A DNA stretch of 64,000 nt, from positions 1 through 64,000 of the forward strand of contig JANWZE010000086.1 in assembly GCA_025054955.1 (NCBI GenBank), given 5' to 3'. Shown in pieces: positions 1 through 9,159 of the stretch (positions are counted from its first letter, which is position 1; every line of letters starts with the position of its first letter). The notes beneath the pieces are model-generated. The model was not told the origin of the DNA. It searched no databases and saw only the letters and a list, made by a program, of their open reading frames with translations. A program made the translations under genes and the position numbers. The stretch is from Blastocatellia bacterium (GTDB lineage Bacteria > Acidobacteriota > Blastocatellia > HR10 > J050).

Positions 1-67
1 TTTTCACGGATTGATCCGCGTTGATCGGCCAAATCCGCGTCATCCGCGTTCCATGAGCTTGTTCACT
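1..67 (+). repeat. Dispersed repeat R6, copy 1
   Basis: This stretch closely matches 60021-60096 (shared core ACGGATTGATCCGCGTTGATC without its last base, then CCG-rich text and a GAGCTT motif). In both places it lies directly upstream of an R1 element, so the pair behaves as a composite repeat. No coding potential is seen. The copy may continue left of the window. Confidence 0.7.
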
Positions 68-172
68 TCGAGCGATTTTCAATTGCATTTAGCCTGGTTG
101 CCCTGCATCTTGTTGCGGGCTGATGCAGGCTGCAAGCGCGCCCTAGGGTAAACTCATTCACAAATCGCTCTA
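68..172 (+). repeat. MITE-like repeat R1, copy A
   Basis: This is one of five copies of a roughly 100-107 bp element bounded by inverted ends of the form TAGAGCGRTTT and AAAYCGCTCTA. Here the left end is degenerate (CGAGCGATTTT) and the right end is intact. Inside, CCTGCATC and GATGCAGG can form a hairpin arm. There is no open frame of note. The other copies are at 42510, 59522 (inverted), 59875 and 60097. Confidence 0.75.
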
Positions 173-322
173 AATTGGTGACTCGGTGTCTAATTTTGAG
201 CGAACGTCACCAGAGGATTCGCGCTGGCTCCTTCCGCTGACGCTTTGGGAGGCGAACTCATTTCAAACCGCCAAACGTCCGAGCTGTTGACGATCAACTC
301 AGTGACCGAATGATTAAGCGAT

Positions 323-1483
323 TCACTCCTGCGCCACGCAATTTTCTGCGGTGGTTGAGCCATCTTGCTGTTCAGTGGCCGAAAGCGGCACAACGACGGT
401 GCTGAACCCTGATATGCCACGTCGCTGAAAACGAGCGTCACGCAGGATGACGGCTGATGGCTCGTTGCTCTGGTATTGCACTTCGGCGAACAAGTATCGG
501 GAGAAACGCAGCATGATTGCGCCGGCGCATGTGCCCAGCGCGCGCTGCACGAGCGGGTCGCTCAGGTTTTTGTTGTACTGTTGTGGAGACCAGTTTGCAT
601 CGGGCGGGTTGATAAGGGAGACGATCGCGCAATATATGGCGTCTGGTGTTTCAAAGATGGCGTCCCACTCAAGCGGCGTGGCCAGTCTTGGCAGGGCTGC
701 GTGCCCACTCGTTGGTTGATCGCGCATGATGCGTTGACTTGTTGTCATGACCTGTCGCAGCGCGACTTCATGCGCGACTGCCAAGATGCCCCAGTAAGCA
801 ACGGTCATCAACAGCGCCGCAGCCGCAACCTTTGATCCATAGCGGTGAATCCCAGTCCAGCGAGCCAATAGCACGCCAGCCAGCAAAGGTACCCATAGCC
901 AGATTGACGAGCCGGCCCGAAAGCGCGTTTCGACGACGCCGGTTTGTGATCCAATCACCAACAGCGTTAACAATCCCCATAGTCCACACCACAACACCAG
1001 TCGCCATGATGTCTGCGAAGTTAACAGGAAAACGCTGCCACCGAGGATCAGCCACAGCCAGGGGTCCACGATGAAGACGAGGTCGCCGTAATACCATGTA
1101 TTATCCCACGGCGCGAATGGGCGAATCCCGTAGTTATTAGTGAAATCAAGCAGCGGGTGACTGGCCGTGCCAATCAACGAAAGCAACAGCACCCGGCTTG
1201 GCCGCGTCGGTTCGGCATCTGGATGGCGTCGCCGCCGAATCCATCGGTCGTAGCCGGTGACGAGCAGTGTCAGCCCGATGGAAAGTACAATCACGCCAAG
1301 GATCGAATGTGTCACACCGCGATGATACTCCAAGTAGGTCAATTGACCGTGCAGCATGGTGATCACATCAATGTCAGGCAGATTGGCGCTCACCAGCAGT
1401 GTCGGCAGCGCCAATGGCGTCATCCGCTCAAGTCCGGCTTTGGCCAGCGCCGCGCCGGCAAATGTGTGGCAAAGATTTTCCAT
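323..1483 (-). CDS. DUF457 (YdjM-like) membrane-bound metal-dependent hydrolase
   Basis: This 386-residue multi-pass membrane protein has the motif set of the DUF457/YdjM family: His6 near the start, Asp37 and Asp39 in NLPDID, the HRGVTHS block (His54 and His59), and His109/Asp113 in ASHPLLD. These residues could bind metal, although the reaction of the family is not established. Several hydrophobic segments follow the motif region. It is the last gene of the minus-strand polysaccharide operon, 4 bp after the glycosyltransferase, which suggests an envelope role. A hydrolase function is inferred from family naming only. Confidence 0.85.
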   Translation of the reverse strand: MENLCHTFAGAALAKAGLERMTPLALPTLLVSANLPDIDVITMLHGQLTYLEYHRGVTHSILGVIVLSIGLTLLVTGYDRWIRRRRHPDAEPTRPSRVLLLSLIGTASHPLLDFTNNYGIRPFAPWDNTWYYGDLVFIVDPWLWLILGGSVFLLTSQTSWRLVLWCGLWGLLTLLVIGSQTGVVETRFRAGSSIWLWVPLLAGVLLARWTGIHRYGSKVAAAALLMTVAYWGILAVAHEVALRQVMTTSQRIMRDQPTSGHAALPRLATPLEWDAIFETPDAIYCAIVSLINPPDANWSPQQYNKNLSDPLVQRALGTCAGAIMLRFSRYLFAEVQYQSNEPSAVILRDARFQRRGISGFSTVVVPLSATEQQDGSTTAENCVAQE

Positions 1484-1487
1484 CGCT

Positions 1488-2687
1488 TCAACCTCGCGCG
1501 GGGCGGTTGATCAACCGCAAGAAATGAGCTTCCAGATGCTTCATCAGTTGCTCCTGATTCAGTTGCGACAAAACACGGTCGTGGCCGGCATTGCCCATCT
1601 GGTAGCGAAGCTGAGGCTCATCCATCAATTGCTGGATGTGCGCGGCTAGGGCCGCCACGTCGCCCGGTGGAACCAGCCAACCGGTGACGCCGTGATGAAC
1701 GATTTCGGGCACGCCGCCAACCCGCGAAGCGATGACCGGCAAGCGAAAATAGCTTGCTTCCAGATTGGCGACGCCATAGGACTCTCGCAGGCTGGGACAC
1801 ACGTAAATGTCGCTTTCAGCCATGCTGCGAAACACCTGCTCACGCGGCTGAGCGCCTACGAGCGTGACGCGATCAGTCAGTCGGGCTTGACGAATCAATT
1901 CCTCGAGTTTGCTTCGTTCCGGGCCGTCACCGATGATGCGATAGACAAACGAGCCGCGCAGTCGGCAGACCGCCTCAATGCTCAGGTGGAATCCTTTCTC
2001 AGGGACAAGGCGTCCCACAGATAGCAATTTGATGGGCGATTGCTCGCGCTTCGGCGGCGACTCGAGCATGTGGGCAGTTTTTAAACCAATGCGTTGGATG
2101 AGCAGTCGCTCACGCGGGCATCCAAGCCTGAGGAGTTTTTCGGCTAGATACTGACTCGGCGTGCAGCACAGATCGAATGCGGTGAAGACATCGTCGTAGA
2201 CGCCGGGCTTTTCTTCAGGCAGTAACTCGACATCGTATCCCCAAAAGGCGACAACCCAGGGCACGTCCAGATGGGGCGCAAGAAAAGCGAACTCTTTCGC
2301 TGTTGTGCCGAACTGGCAATAGATCACGTCTACGGTGTGTCGAACCAGTGGGATCACTTTTTGTAAGTGGCGTCCGAGCAGAAGGCGAAGTGGGATCGCG
2401 GGGCTCGCCTTTCGAGCCCGGCGCATCAGCGCGGCGGGCAGGTGGCGCGCGCCATACAACCAGCGTTGCATGCGTCCGCGCCATGGTCCCGGCGTGTAGT
2501 GAAGATACTCAGTGCGCTCCGGCAGTTGATAGCGGTTAACATCGTCATGCACCGGTTGAGCGCGGTCCGGTGTCCAGAAAGAAAGAATGACCACCTCGTG
2601 GCCCAGATCCAGAAAGCCGGTGATTTGATCGAGGATGAACGTTTCCGAAACGCGCGGGAAGCACTCAACGATGAAGGCAATTTTCAT
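1488..2687 (-). CDS. GT4-family glycosyltransferase (WcaL-like)
   Basis: The product (399 residues) is a cytoplasmic GT-B fold glycosyltransferase that probably adds a sugar to the growing repeat unit of a surface polysaccharide. The N-terminus (MKIAFIVECFPRVSETFI) resembles colanic-acid-type transferases. The C-terminal half has the GT4 nucleotide-sugar site: KLLSVGRLVPEKGF, then ESYGVANLEA with the paired glutamates, then a VGGVPEIV stretch. It lies between a methyltransferase (9 bp upstream) and DUF457 (4 bp downstream) in one operon. The donor and acceptor sugars cannot be read from the sequence. Confidence 0.92.
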   Translation of the reverse strand: MKIAFIVECFPRVSETFILDQITGFLDLGHEVVILSFWTPDRAQPVHDDVNRYQLPERTEYLHYTPGPWRGRMQRWLYGARHLPAALMRRARKASPAIPLRLLLGRHLQKVIPLVRHTVDVIYCQFGTTAKEFAFLAPHLDVPWVVAFWGYDVELLPEEKPGVYDDVFTAFDLCCTPSQYLAEKLLRLGCPRERLLIQRIGLKTAHMLESPPKREQSPIKLLSVGRLVPEKGFHLSIEAVCRLRGSFVYRIIGDGPERSKLEELIRQARLTDRVTLVGAQPREQVFRSMAESDIYVCPSLRESYGVANLEASYFRLPVIASRVGGVPEIVHHGVTGWLVPPGDVAALAAHIQQLMDEPQLRYQMGNAGHDRVLSQLNQEQLMKHLEAHFLRLINRPARG

Positions 2688-2696
2688 ATCGCATGT

Positions 2697-3521
2697 TCAG
2701 CATGTGATGACCGCCAGGAAGTCAATACAATGAGGCGCATAATCCTCGCGTATGAAAAAGTTGCCAAGCGATAACTTCATGTCAGCGGGTTTGGACGGCG
2801 GTTCAGTGGCCGGCGGCGGAGTAATGGCGCTGGCTCGATACTGGCGCAAACGAGCTTGCCATGACGGTGGCAGAAGCCGACGGGCTACTGCGCCCAACGG
2901 TCGTCGCACATAGACGTGATACGCATCCTGCTTGACTCGTTGCGTCTCAAGCGCAAAGCTGACCGCGTCGCCGCAGATTGAGTACAGACGAACATCCTGA
3001 AAGACCCGGCGCAACAACCGGCGGAACCCGCGATAGGAATACTCGTGAACGTGTTCGGGATTCCAAGGTTTCTGAAAAGGCAACAATCGGATGGCCCGAT
3101 TGGGCGTCGTGATTAGCAAGCGCCCGCCAGGACGCAACACTCGCGCCGCCTCCCGCAGAAAGCCAACAGCATCGTTCATGTGTTCGATAACTTGAAACGA
3201 CAAGATCACCTCAAACGAATGCGCCTGCAATGGCGCGTGCGCGATGTCCGCTGCCAAAAAACTAACTGATGACGCTCCGTTCAGGTAACGACCGCCTAAG
3301 CCGCGCAAGAGTTCCACGTCAATGTCCATGCCGACATAGTGAGCGTATGATTGGTTGAAGTAATCGAGTCCGTAACCGGTGCCGCACCCGATTTCCAGCA
3401 CGCGTTTGCCAGCGACGAACGGTTTGGCAAAATCGTATGCCTTCAAGCAGCGATAGAAGAGCAACTGATCGAAAAGATCGGCGTCAGCGTCAACGGCGCG
3501 AACTCGCTTTATCTCGACCAT
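2697..3521 (-). CDS. Class I SAM-dependent methyltransferase
   Basis: This 274-residue methyltransferase probably modifies the glycan or lipid carrier made by this operon. Motif I is VLEIGCGTGYG at residues 41-51. FQVIEHMNDAV and LRPGGRLLITTPN follow as post-I and motif III regions, the Methyltransf_11/UbiE-like order. The start MVEIKRV was chosen because the longer open frame upstream lies inside the flippase gene. With this start the gene overlaps the flippase stop by 13 bp, typical of translational coupling. The target atom (O- or N-methyl) is unknown. Confidence 0.88.
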   Translation of the reverse strand: MVEIKRVRAVDADADLFDQLLFYRCLKAYDFAKPFVAGKRVLEIGCGTGYGLDYFNQSYAHYVGMDIDVELLRGLGGRYLNGASSVSFLAADIAHAPLQAHSFEVILSFQVIEHMNDAVGFLREAARVLRPGGRLLITTPNRAIRLLPFQKPWNPEHVHEYSYRGFRRLLRRVFQDVRLYSICGDAVSFALETQRVKQDAYHVYVRRPLGAVARRLLPPSWQARLRQYRASAITPPPATEPPSKPADMKLSLGNFFIREDYAPHCIDFLAVITC

Positions 3522-4837
3522 AGCTTCACTCCATTCACTGTGCACGTTCTTAAAAAATAGATGTTGGCGATCAAATTGGCGACGGCGCACAGCACCACTG
3601 CCCAACAAACGCCCAGTAGACCAAATCGGGACGCCAAAGGATAGATGAATGTCGCCAGGACGACAACTTGAATGAGCCCGATTTTGCTGATCGTATCGGA
3701 GCGTCCAATAGCCATCAACAGACTGCCGTTGACGCCAACAATCGCGCGCAGCATGCCGAACAGGCAGAGCACTTGAACCGCCGGCACAATCGGAAGCCAC
3801 CTCGGACCAAACAGAATCGTGACGATGGGCTCCGCCATCAGCAGCAAACCGAGACCAAGCGGAATCGTCGTCAGCGCGACCAGCTTCAAGGTTTTCATGT
3901 ACACTGAACGTAGCCGGAGCGGATCATCTTGCAATCGGCTATAGCCGGCCAACGTCACTGAGGAAATCAGGTGGCTGATGTACGTCGCTGGCGTGTTGGA
4001 GAGAAAATAGGCTCGCGTGTAATATCCCAGCGCCGTGAGTCCTAGGAATTTGCCAACAAACGCATCGTCGCCTTGCGTGACCAGATAGATCAAGATGTTG
4101 GATAAAAAGATGTGCCGCCCAAACTGAAACGCCTCTTTCGCGATCGTTGCATCAAACGCCAGTCGCGGGCGATAAGGCGCGAGTCGGTAGCCCATGATGA
4201 CGGTGGTCACTGAGCTGACTAGGTGAAACATCACCAACGCCCACACATTTCGCATGACGAGGACGAGGATCAAACCGATGACGGCGTTGAGCACGTTGAC
4301 GATCAATCCGTAGAGAGCCGGTTTCTTAAATTCAAGCTCCCGGTTGAGCAACTGCACGCCGAAATTATCCAGCCCGCCGATGATGAATGACAGCGAGATA
4401 ACGCGCAGCAATGGAATCAGCCGCTCATTCTGGTAGAAGCCGGCAACCAGCGGAGCGGTGACAAACACGAGCAAAGCGAGCGCCCAACCTCGTAGGAATT
4501 TGATTGTCCACGCTGTGTTCAGGTAGCGCGTAATGTCGCCCGGTCGCTGGACGATCAGCACATTTACGCCAGTTTCGGAGACGACATTCACGCCAGCCAG
4601 CACCAGCGTCACCACTCCCATCAGTCCAAAGTCATCGGGCTGCAGGAAACGGATGAAAATGACGCTGCGGATGAATTCAGCAGTGGCCGCGCCGAGCCGT
4701 GACAGACCAACCCACATCCCGCCGGTCAGGAGGCGGCGCCGTAGCGACTGGCTCCCGCCCAGGAGGTTGCTTATCGTTCGCCGCATGACATCAATGGCAT
4801 GTACCTCTAGGCTGTCTGGGCTTGGCCGGCTCTCCAC
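3509..4837 (-). CDS. Wzx-type polysaccharide flippase (MOP superfamily)
   Basis: The product (442 residues) is a multi-pass inner-membrane protein of the Wzx/PST flippase family, expected to move lipid-linked repeat units to the periplasm. The N-terminal pattern (GGMWVGLSRLGAATAEF, FLQPDDFGLMG) is typical of this family, and about 10-12 hydrophobic segments follow. The ATG at 4837 overlaps the ligase gene by 31 bp. An alternative ATG at 4786 (MRRTISNLL) gives no overlap and may be the true start. A second, distinct flippase occurs at 38361. Confidence 0.9.
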   Translation of the reverse strand: MESRPSPDSLEVHAIDVMRRTISNLLGGSQSLRRRLLTGGMWVGLSRLGAATAEFIRSVIFIRFLQPDDFGLMGVVTLVLAGVNVVSETGVNVLIVQRPGDITRYLNTAWTIKFLRGWALALLVFVTAPLVAGFYQNERLIPLLRVISLSFIIGGLDNFGVQLLNRELEFKKPALYGLIVNVLNAVIGLILVLVMRNVWALVMFHLVSSVTTVIMGYRLAPYRPRLAFDATIAKEAFQFGRHIFLSNILIYLVTQGDDAFVGKFLGLTALGYYTRAYFLSNTPATYISHLISSVTLAGYSRLQDDPLRLRSVYMKTLKLVALTTIPLGLGLLLMAEPIVTILFGPRWLPIVPAVQVLCLFGMLRAIVGVNGSLLMAIGRSDTISKIGLIQVVVLATFIYPLASRFGLLGVCWAVVLCAVANLIANIYFLRTCTVNGVKLWSR

Positions 4838-6213
4838 TGACTCGTGTCGAGAATAGCCACGAGGATCAGAAAGACGAGCGCATTGGACGTGATCTGCAAG
4901 TTGAAATCCACCAGGCTATGCGCCAGCAGGCCAATGCAGCCGACTGCCGCTGCCAGGCCAGCCGAGCGTTCCCACCGGTCGTTGACCGTTAGGACCCGTT
5001 TGATCAGTCGGGCCAGAGAGTAAAGAAACGCTAGGCCAAGCAGCCCGCCGATGATGCCCATCTCAGCCACTCCTTGAATGTAATCGTTATGAGCGGCATT
5101 GACGAAGAAATAACCGGTCGAGGCGTCGTAATGGGGGAACACAGTGGGATATGCGCCCGCACCCACGCCGAACACGGCATGCGCTTGTATCATGTTCAGC
5201 GAGCTTTTCCAGATGGCAGGTCGTCTTTGTTGCAGGATCGGTCGTGATTGGTTGAATTGGTCGGCCAGCGAAAGTCGGCTCGTGATCGGTTCAGCGCCAA
5301 TCCACCACGTCGCTATGACGATGGATGCTACCAGCAGCGCCGTTCCACCAACGTAGCGCCACCAACTTCCGCTGCGCAGGCTGATTTCTCCTCGCTGCTG
5401 TTGTTGACGTTGTGACCAGGCGTATTGCGCCAGAATGGGCAGAAAGAGCAATTGGGCGACCAATGCCATCAGCCCGCCGCGCGAGCCTGACAACAGAATC
5501 GCCGTACCCATCACCAACGCGCTGAACCCGTAGACGATCCAACGATCACGCTCAACTGCGCGGCCTAAAACGAGCAGCAACGGCAGCGGCAGGATCAGCT
5601 CCATGAAGCCAGCAAAATGATTGCGATTGACAAACGGGCCGAAAGCATCTCTGGCAAAATCGCTGGGACGGAACCATAGGATTTTGCCATTGAAGGTCAG
5701 CTTATTGAAGATTCCCACGAGGGCAACACACAGGCCCACCACGATCAGTGCATTGACCAGAATCTGGAGCCGGCGTGGCGTGTAGAGAAGCTGACTTGCC
5801 AAAAAAAAGTAGCCGACCAGAAGGCTCCACTTGGTGATGGCTTGAAGCGTGGCCGACGGATCGAGACTGATGCGGTGTGATTGCCAAAGCCCACGATGAG
5901 GCGAAAAGGGCAGAGGAACAATCTGCACCAACCCAAGCGCCAGCAGCATTAGCAAGACCCACAGGATCGGCGTCATGCGCACAACCAGCTTCTTGATCGC
6001 TGCCATGTGAAGCGCCCATAATCCTATGAGCAGCAACAACCAAATGGCCAACACATCAATGGCGTAGAATTCCACCGAGCCAAACGGCCACGGCGACGCC
6101 ACGCAGGCCAACACGAGTCCGCCAAAGGCCAGGCGGTCAAAGAGGGTGACCTGATGAGCATCGCTCATCGGGCGTAGCTCAGCTCGTGCTGTATCCTGAG
6201 GCAGGGCATTCAT
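4807..6213 (-). CDS. O-antigen ligase/polymerase (Wzy/WaaL family)
   Basis: This is a 468-residue integral membrane protein with many hydrophobic segments and the O-antigen ligase (Wzy_C) domain. It has an arginine-bearing LLSGSRGGLMALVA segment and the large periplasmic loop ending in AAHNDYIQGVAEMGIIGG, whose His is characteristic of the family. It should polymerise repeat units or ligate them to an acceptor at the periplasmic face. The start overlaps the TPR gene stop as ATGA, and the gene sits between the TPR/CBM protein and the flippase. Polymerase and ligase cannot be separated by sequence alone. Confidence 0.9.
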   Translation of the reverse strand: MNALPQDTARAELRPMSDAHQVTLFDRLAFGGLVLACVASPWPFGSVEFYAIDVLAIWLLLLIGLWALHMAAIKKLVVRMTPILWVLLMLLALGLVQIVPLPFSPHRGLWQSHRISLDPSATLQAITKWSLLVGYFFLASQLLYTPRRLQILVNALIVVGLCVALVGIFNKLTFNGKILWFRPSDFARDAFGPFVNRNHFAGFMELILPLPLLLVLGRAVERDRWIVYGFSALVMGTAILLSGSRGGLMALVAQLLFLPILAQYAWSQRQQQQRGEISLRSGSWWRYVGGTALLVASIVIATWWIGAEPITSRLSLADQFNQSRPILQQRRPAIWKSSLNMIQAHAVFGVGAGAYPTVFPHYDASTGYFFVNAAHNDYIQGVAEMGIIGGLLGLAFLYSLARLIKRVLTVNDRWERSAGLAAAVGCIGLLAHSLVDFNLQITSNALVFLILVAILDTSQWRAGQAQTA

Positions 6214-7547
6214 TGAGCAATCAGCCTGAAGTCATCAAACCAGACGCGACCCGCGATGTAATCATGCAGCGGATTGACCGGTGTTCGCACAATCCGGATG
6301 CGCACGACGCGCGTTTGAGCAGGCGTTGAGAACGAGATGGATCCCATCGTCCATTGATCGGGATTGCCCAGTGGCGCAACGGCCCGAAGGCGGTTGGCAT
6401 CATCAGGGTCAACAACTTCCACCATCAAGCCATTGCGAGGCAATAAGCCTTGGGTTTGATAGAAAAATTCCAGCCGGTACGCCGTTGACGCATTCACAAC
6501 GACATCATGAGAGAGATTGGAAAGGCGCACGCCGTCTGTTTGTCTGAATTCGATGCGCAAGGCACGCGCGCCTGAGCGTTTGACTGTGGCATCCGGTGAG
6601 GTCGAGACGGCCGCTGAGTTTTCCAATCGCCAGTCCAGAGGAGCATCCAGCAGATCATGCTCAAAGCCGCCATTCCACAGCACCAGGTCTTCTGCAGGGA
6701 TTGAACCAATGCGGGCGCGCATGATCTGATGCCAGAGCTGCTGGCTGTCCTCCCACCGGCGCTGCTGCCAGAGCTGCCAGACAAGCTGGAGGCCGGTTTT
6801 GATTCTCAATGTTGAATCGGTCAATTGCTGCCACAGAAGAATGGACTCGTTGGTGTAGTTATGCCGGCTCAGAAACGTGATCACGTCAGCGCGAATTTGA
6901 TCCGAGCGCACTTGTTGCCCCAGTCGGCTCAGCGTTTGTGGGTTGCCGTTGGTGGCTTGCCAGAGGACATCGAGCATGTGCATGGCCAGGTCTGGATCGG
7001 TTTCAATCAATCGGATGAGCTGAGTGACGCCTTCGTCCATGCGATCCTGACGCAGTAGGAAGTTGGCATAGCGCCACTGTGGTCGAAAGTAGGTGGGCGC
7101 CAACGCCATCGCTTTTTGATAAGCTTGCTCAGCGGCGGCCAGTTTGTTTTGCTGTTCCAGAGCTCGTGCCCAATCGAGCTGCAAGTTGTAGTCGAACGGA
7201 GAGAGTTCAACGGCACGTTGCAGATGCCAGGCGGCAGCATCAGGATCATGCTGCAACGGGTCGAGCAAGTATATCAATCCCAGCTCTCGGTGAATTGACG
7301 GCTCGTTGGGCAGGATACGAACGGCCTGTTGGAGGGCGACGGTGTTCTTATCTAATGCTGCGATGGCGCGTCCGCGAAAGTCGTCGGTCAGATATTTGAG
7401 TCCCCAGCCAATGAGCGCGAAACAGAAGACCAACCAGATGCCGGTACGCCAGAGAGAATGCAGTGGAACAACAACAAGGTGATGTGAGCGAGCATGGTTC
7501 ATGAACAGATGAAACGATACCGGAGGCCACATCGGCTGGCGGGGCAC
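6210..7547 (-). CDS. Membrane-anchored TPR protein with C-terminal carbohydrate-binding-like domain
   Basis: This protein of up to 445 residues has one N-terminal membrane segment (TGIWLVFCFALIGWG), then tetratricopeptide-like helices (AWHLQRAVELSPFDYNL, AAEQAYQKAMALAP). It ends in a beta-rich domain that begins LWNGGFEHDLLDAPLDW and ends VWFDDFRLIAQ, resembling CBM4/9-like jelly rolls. It probably scaffolds the polysaccharide machinery at the outer face of the inner membrane and may touch glycan. The start is unclear: GTG at 7547, ATG at 7532 and ATG at 7502 (MNHARSHH) are all possible and none has a clear Shine-Dalgarno site. The stop overlaps the ligase start as ATGA. Confidence 0.8.
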   Translation of the reverse strand: MPRQPMWPPVSFHLFMNHARSHHLVVVPLHSLWRTGIWLVFCFALIGWGLKYLTDDFRGRAIAALDKNTVALQQAVRILPNEPSIHRELGLIYLLDPLQHDPDAAAWHLQRAVELSPFDYNLQLDWARALEQQNKLAAAEQAYQKAMALAPTYFRPQWRYANFLLRQDRMDEGVTQLIRLIETDPDLAMHMLDVLWQATNGNPQTLSRLGQQVRSDQIRADVITFLSRHNYTNESILLWQQLTDSTLRIKTGLQLVWQLWQQRRWEDSQQLWHQIMRARIGSIPAEDLVLWNGGFEHDLLDAPLDWRLENSAAVSTSPDATVKRSGARALRIEFRQTDGVRLSNLSHDVVVNASTAYRLEFFYQTQGLLPRNGLMVEVVDPDDANRLRAVAPLGNPDQWTMGSISFSTPAQTRVVRIRIVRTPVNPLHDYIAGRVWFDDFRLIAQ

Positions 7548-7551
7548 TCGT

Positions 7552-8781
7552 CTAGCGTCGCGGGCTGGTCGGGCTGACCGGCTCTGTTGTATCGCCTCCT
7601 GATGCTGCTAACGCCACCGGCAGTCCGGCGCCGCCAGCCAGCAGTGGAATTAACAGCGCCCACAATGGCAATCTCAGGGCCGTCACTCGTTTGGCTGCTG
7701 GTGGACAGTTATTCAGACAATTGGGCGTTGGCCGAGCCTGGATGTAACGGTCTGTATCTCGCTCACGGCAGGGCGCGCAGTTGCACCGCTGACTCGATTC
7801 AGCCAACATGCGGCCATTAGCATTTTCGTTGACCCACGGTTGATTGGGATTGATCAGTTTGAGCAATCCGGCATCGGCTTGATCGTTCATTGAGTAGACC
7901 ATCGCGTCAATCAGGTTCTTGGTTGTCAGCGGTGTTCCTGGTGGGAACTGAGAGGCCGACCCCTGATAGAGAGCGACGGCTGCCGGGCCATCATGAATCG
8001 TGTTATCGGGGATCACCAGATCAACGCCGCTTACAGCCGCATTCCCTACGATGAAAAAGCCATTGCTGTTGGTTGTTCGACCATCCAGATCATAGGCGGC
8101 GTAGACTGTGTCCGTTTGGCCATCGTACAGCACCAGCACCATGCCATTCAGTGAAGTATTGCCAAATCCGCCATCATAAAGCTCAATGAATTCCATTGCG
8201 TCATAGTCGCCTTGATGAGCGTCTACTTCGCTGATTAACACGCGCTGACAAGGACTGCCGCAGGGCCTAACAACGGTTCCTTGAGCGCTGGAGTAACGCG
8301 CGCCTGCCGGAACCACTGTTGAGCGATGGTTGAGCGCGATCCGCACGGGTCGGGTAATCGCTTCCACTTCCGTGCCGCCGGAAGTAACCGTAACCAGATA
8401 TGCGCTGTCTGCGTCCGCGTTGACCGATAGCTGAGGCGTCAGCAGCTTCGTGGGGGTTTTTGATCGCAGCGTCAACGCGCCGCGTGAAAGTCTGGCCGTG
8501 AGGTGGCCTTCTTCAATGATCAGTCGCAGTCGTGTGCTCGGTTCAATGGATAACACGCCGGCGCCACGCCGCAAGTTGACAACGGCTGTTGCGTTGGGGA
8601 ATGTCTCGATTTCGCTCTCAGAGAAGATCGTATTTCCCGACGCGGCTTTGATGCGATTAACGGTTACATTGCCGGAAATGATGACTTCACCTAAAGCAGC
8701 TTGGGGGAAAACATCCAGTGGCATGAACGTGCTGATGAGGCTCACAATCAAAACAACAGAAAAACCCCCGCGGTAATTCAT
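7552..8781 (-). CDS. Secreted FecR-like / lamin-tail domain protein, first gene of polysaccharide operon
   Basis: The product (409 residues) starts with a signal peptide (MNYRGGFSVVLIVSLISTF). A FecR-like beta region follows (residues about 30-170, TAVVNLRRGAGVLSIEPSTR). Next comes a lamin-tail domain (about 185-300, ISEVDAHQGDYDAMEFIELY) and a Cys-rich stretch (CNCAPC). The C-terminal hydrophobic segment is followed by a Ser/Thr/Pro/Arg tail. It is therefore probably anchored in the envelope. It is the promoter-proximal gene of the operon, with AGGAGG just upstream of the ATG. FecR-like proteins often accompany polysaccharide export, but the function of this combination is unknown. Confidence 0.8.
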   Translation of the reverse strand: MNYRGGFSVVLIVSLISTFMPLDVFPQAALGEVIISGNVTVNRIKAASGNTIFSESEIETFPNATAVVNLRRGAGVLSIEPSTRLRLIIEEGHLTARLSRGALTLRSKTPTKLLTPQLSVNADADSAYLVTVTSGGTEVEAITRPVRIALNHRSTVVPAGARYSSAQGTVVRPCGSPCQRVLISEVDAHQGDYDAMEFIELYDGGFGNTSLNGMVLVLYDGQTDTVYAAYDLDGRTTNSNGFFIVGNAAVSGVDLVIPDNTIHDGPAAVALYQGSASQFPPGTPLTTKNLIDAMVYSMNDQADAGLLKLINPNQPWVNENANGRMLAESSQRCNCAPCRERDTDRYIQARPTPNCLNNCPPAAKRVTALRLPLWALLIPLLAGGAGLPVALAASGGDTTEPVSPTSPRR

Positions 8782-8853
8782 CTGCTTGTCCTCCTGTCAC
8801 AATAAAACCACACCCCACTGGCCCAACTATCTCCCCCTTGTTTGTGAGGCTTG

Positions 8854-8882
8854 ATAGTATTATCAGGACTGAGCAAAGTCAA
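8854..8882 (-). promoter_or_regulatory. Candidate sigma70 promoter for the polysaccharide operon
   Basis: On the minus strand, TTGACT (8877-8882) and TACTAT (8854-8859) are separated by 17 bp. They lie about 75 bp upstream of the first gene of the operon. The -10 matches the consensus at only four of six bases, so the call is moderate. Confidence 0.45.
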
Positions 8883-9010
8883 GTGTGGTCTCGATGAAGC
8901 GTTAGTGACAGACAACCTTTTGCTTGCAGCGGCGGCTGTCTGAGCGACACAGGCTGCGGATGCGTCCTCTTGAATTCACATCTTCGCGTGTGCGCTTGTG
9001 CTCTTGCGTC

Positions 9011-9040
9011 TTGCAGATGGATCGTGACGTGTTATAGAAT
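9011..9040 (+). promoter_or_regulatory. Candidate sigma70 promoter for the secreted protein at 9160
   Basis: TTGCAG (9011-9016) is followed after 16 bp by TATAGA (9033-9038), or after 18 bp by TAGAAT. It lies in the divergent intergenic region 8782-9159, which holds no gene. The GTGTTATA context of the -10 recurs at the candidate promoters for the PEGA and M1 peptidase genes. Confidence 0.45.
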
Positions 9041-9159
9041 GCGGCCAGACATGTGGGGGACTCAGGTTGAGGTCAAGGGGCAAGTCGTTTATCGGTTGTC
9101 TGACAGCTTTCACAGGTTCCTCATGTGATCGTCAAATAGATTAGAGAAGAGGGGTATTC

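Noticed and set aside
190-441. 83-residue minus-strand frame at the window start
   Set aside because: It overlaps the DUF457 gene end in another frame and has no ribosome site or domain.
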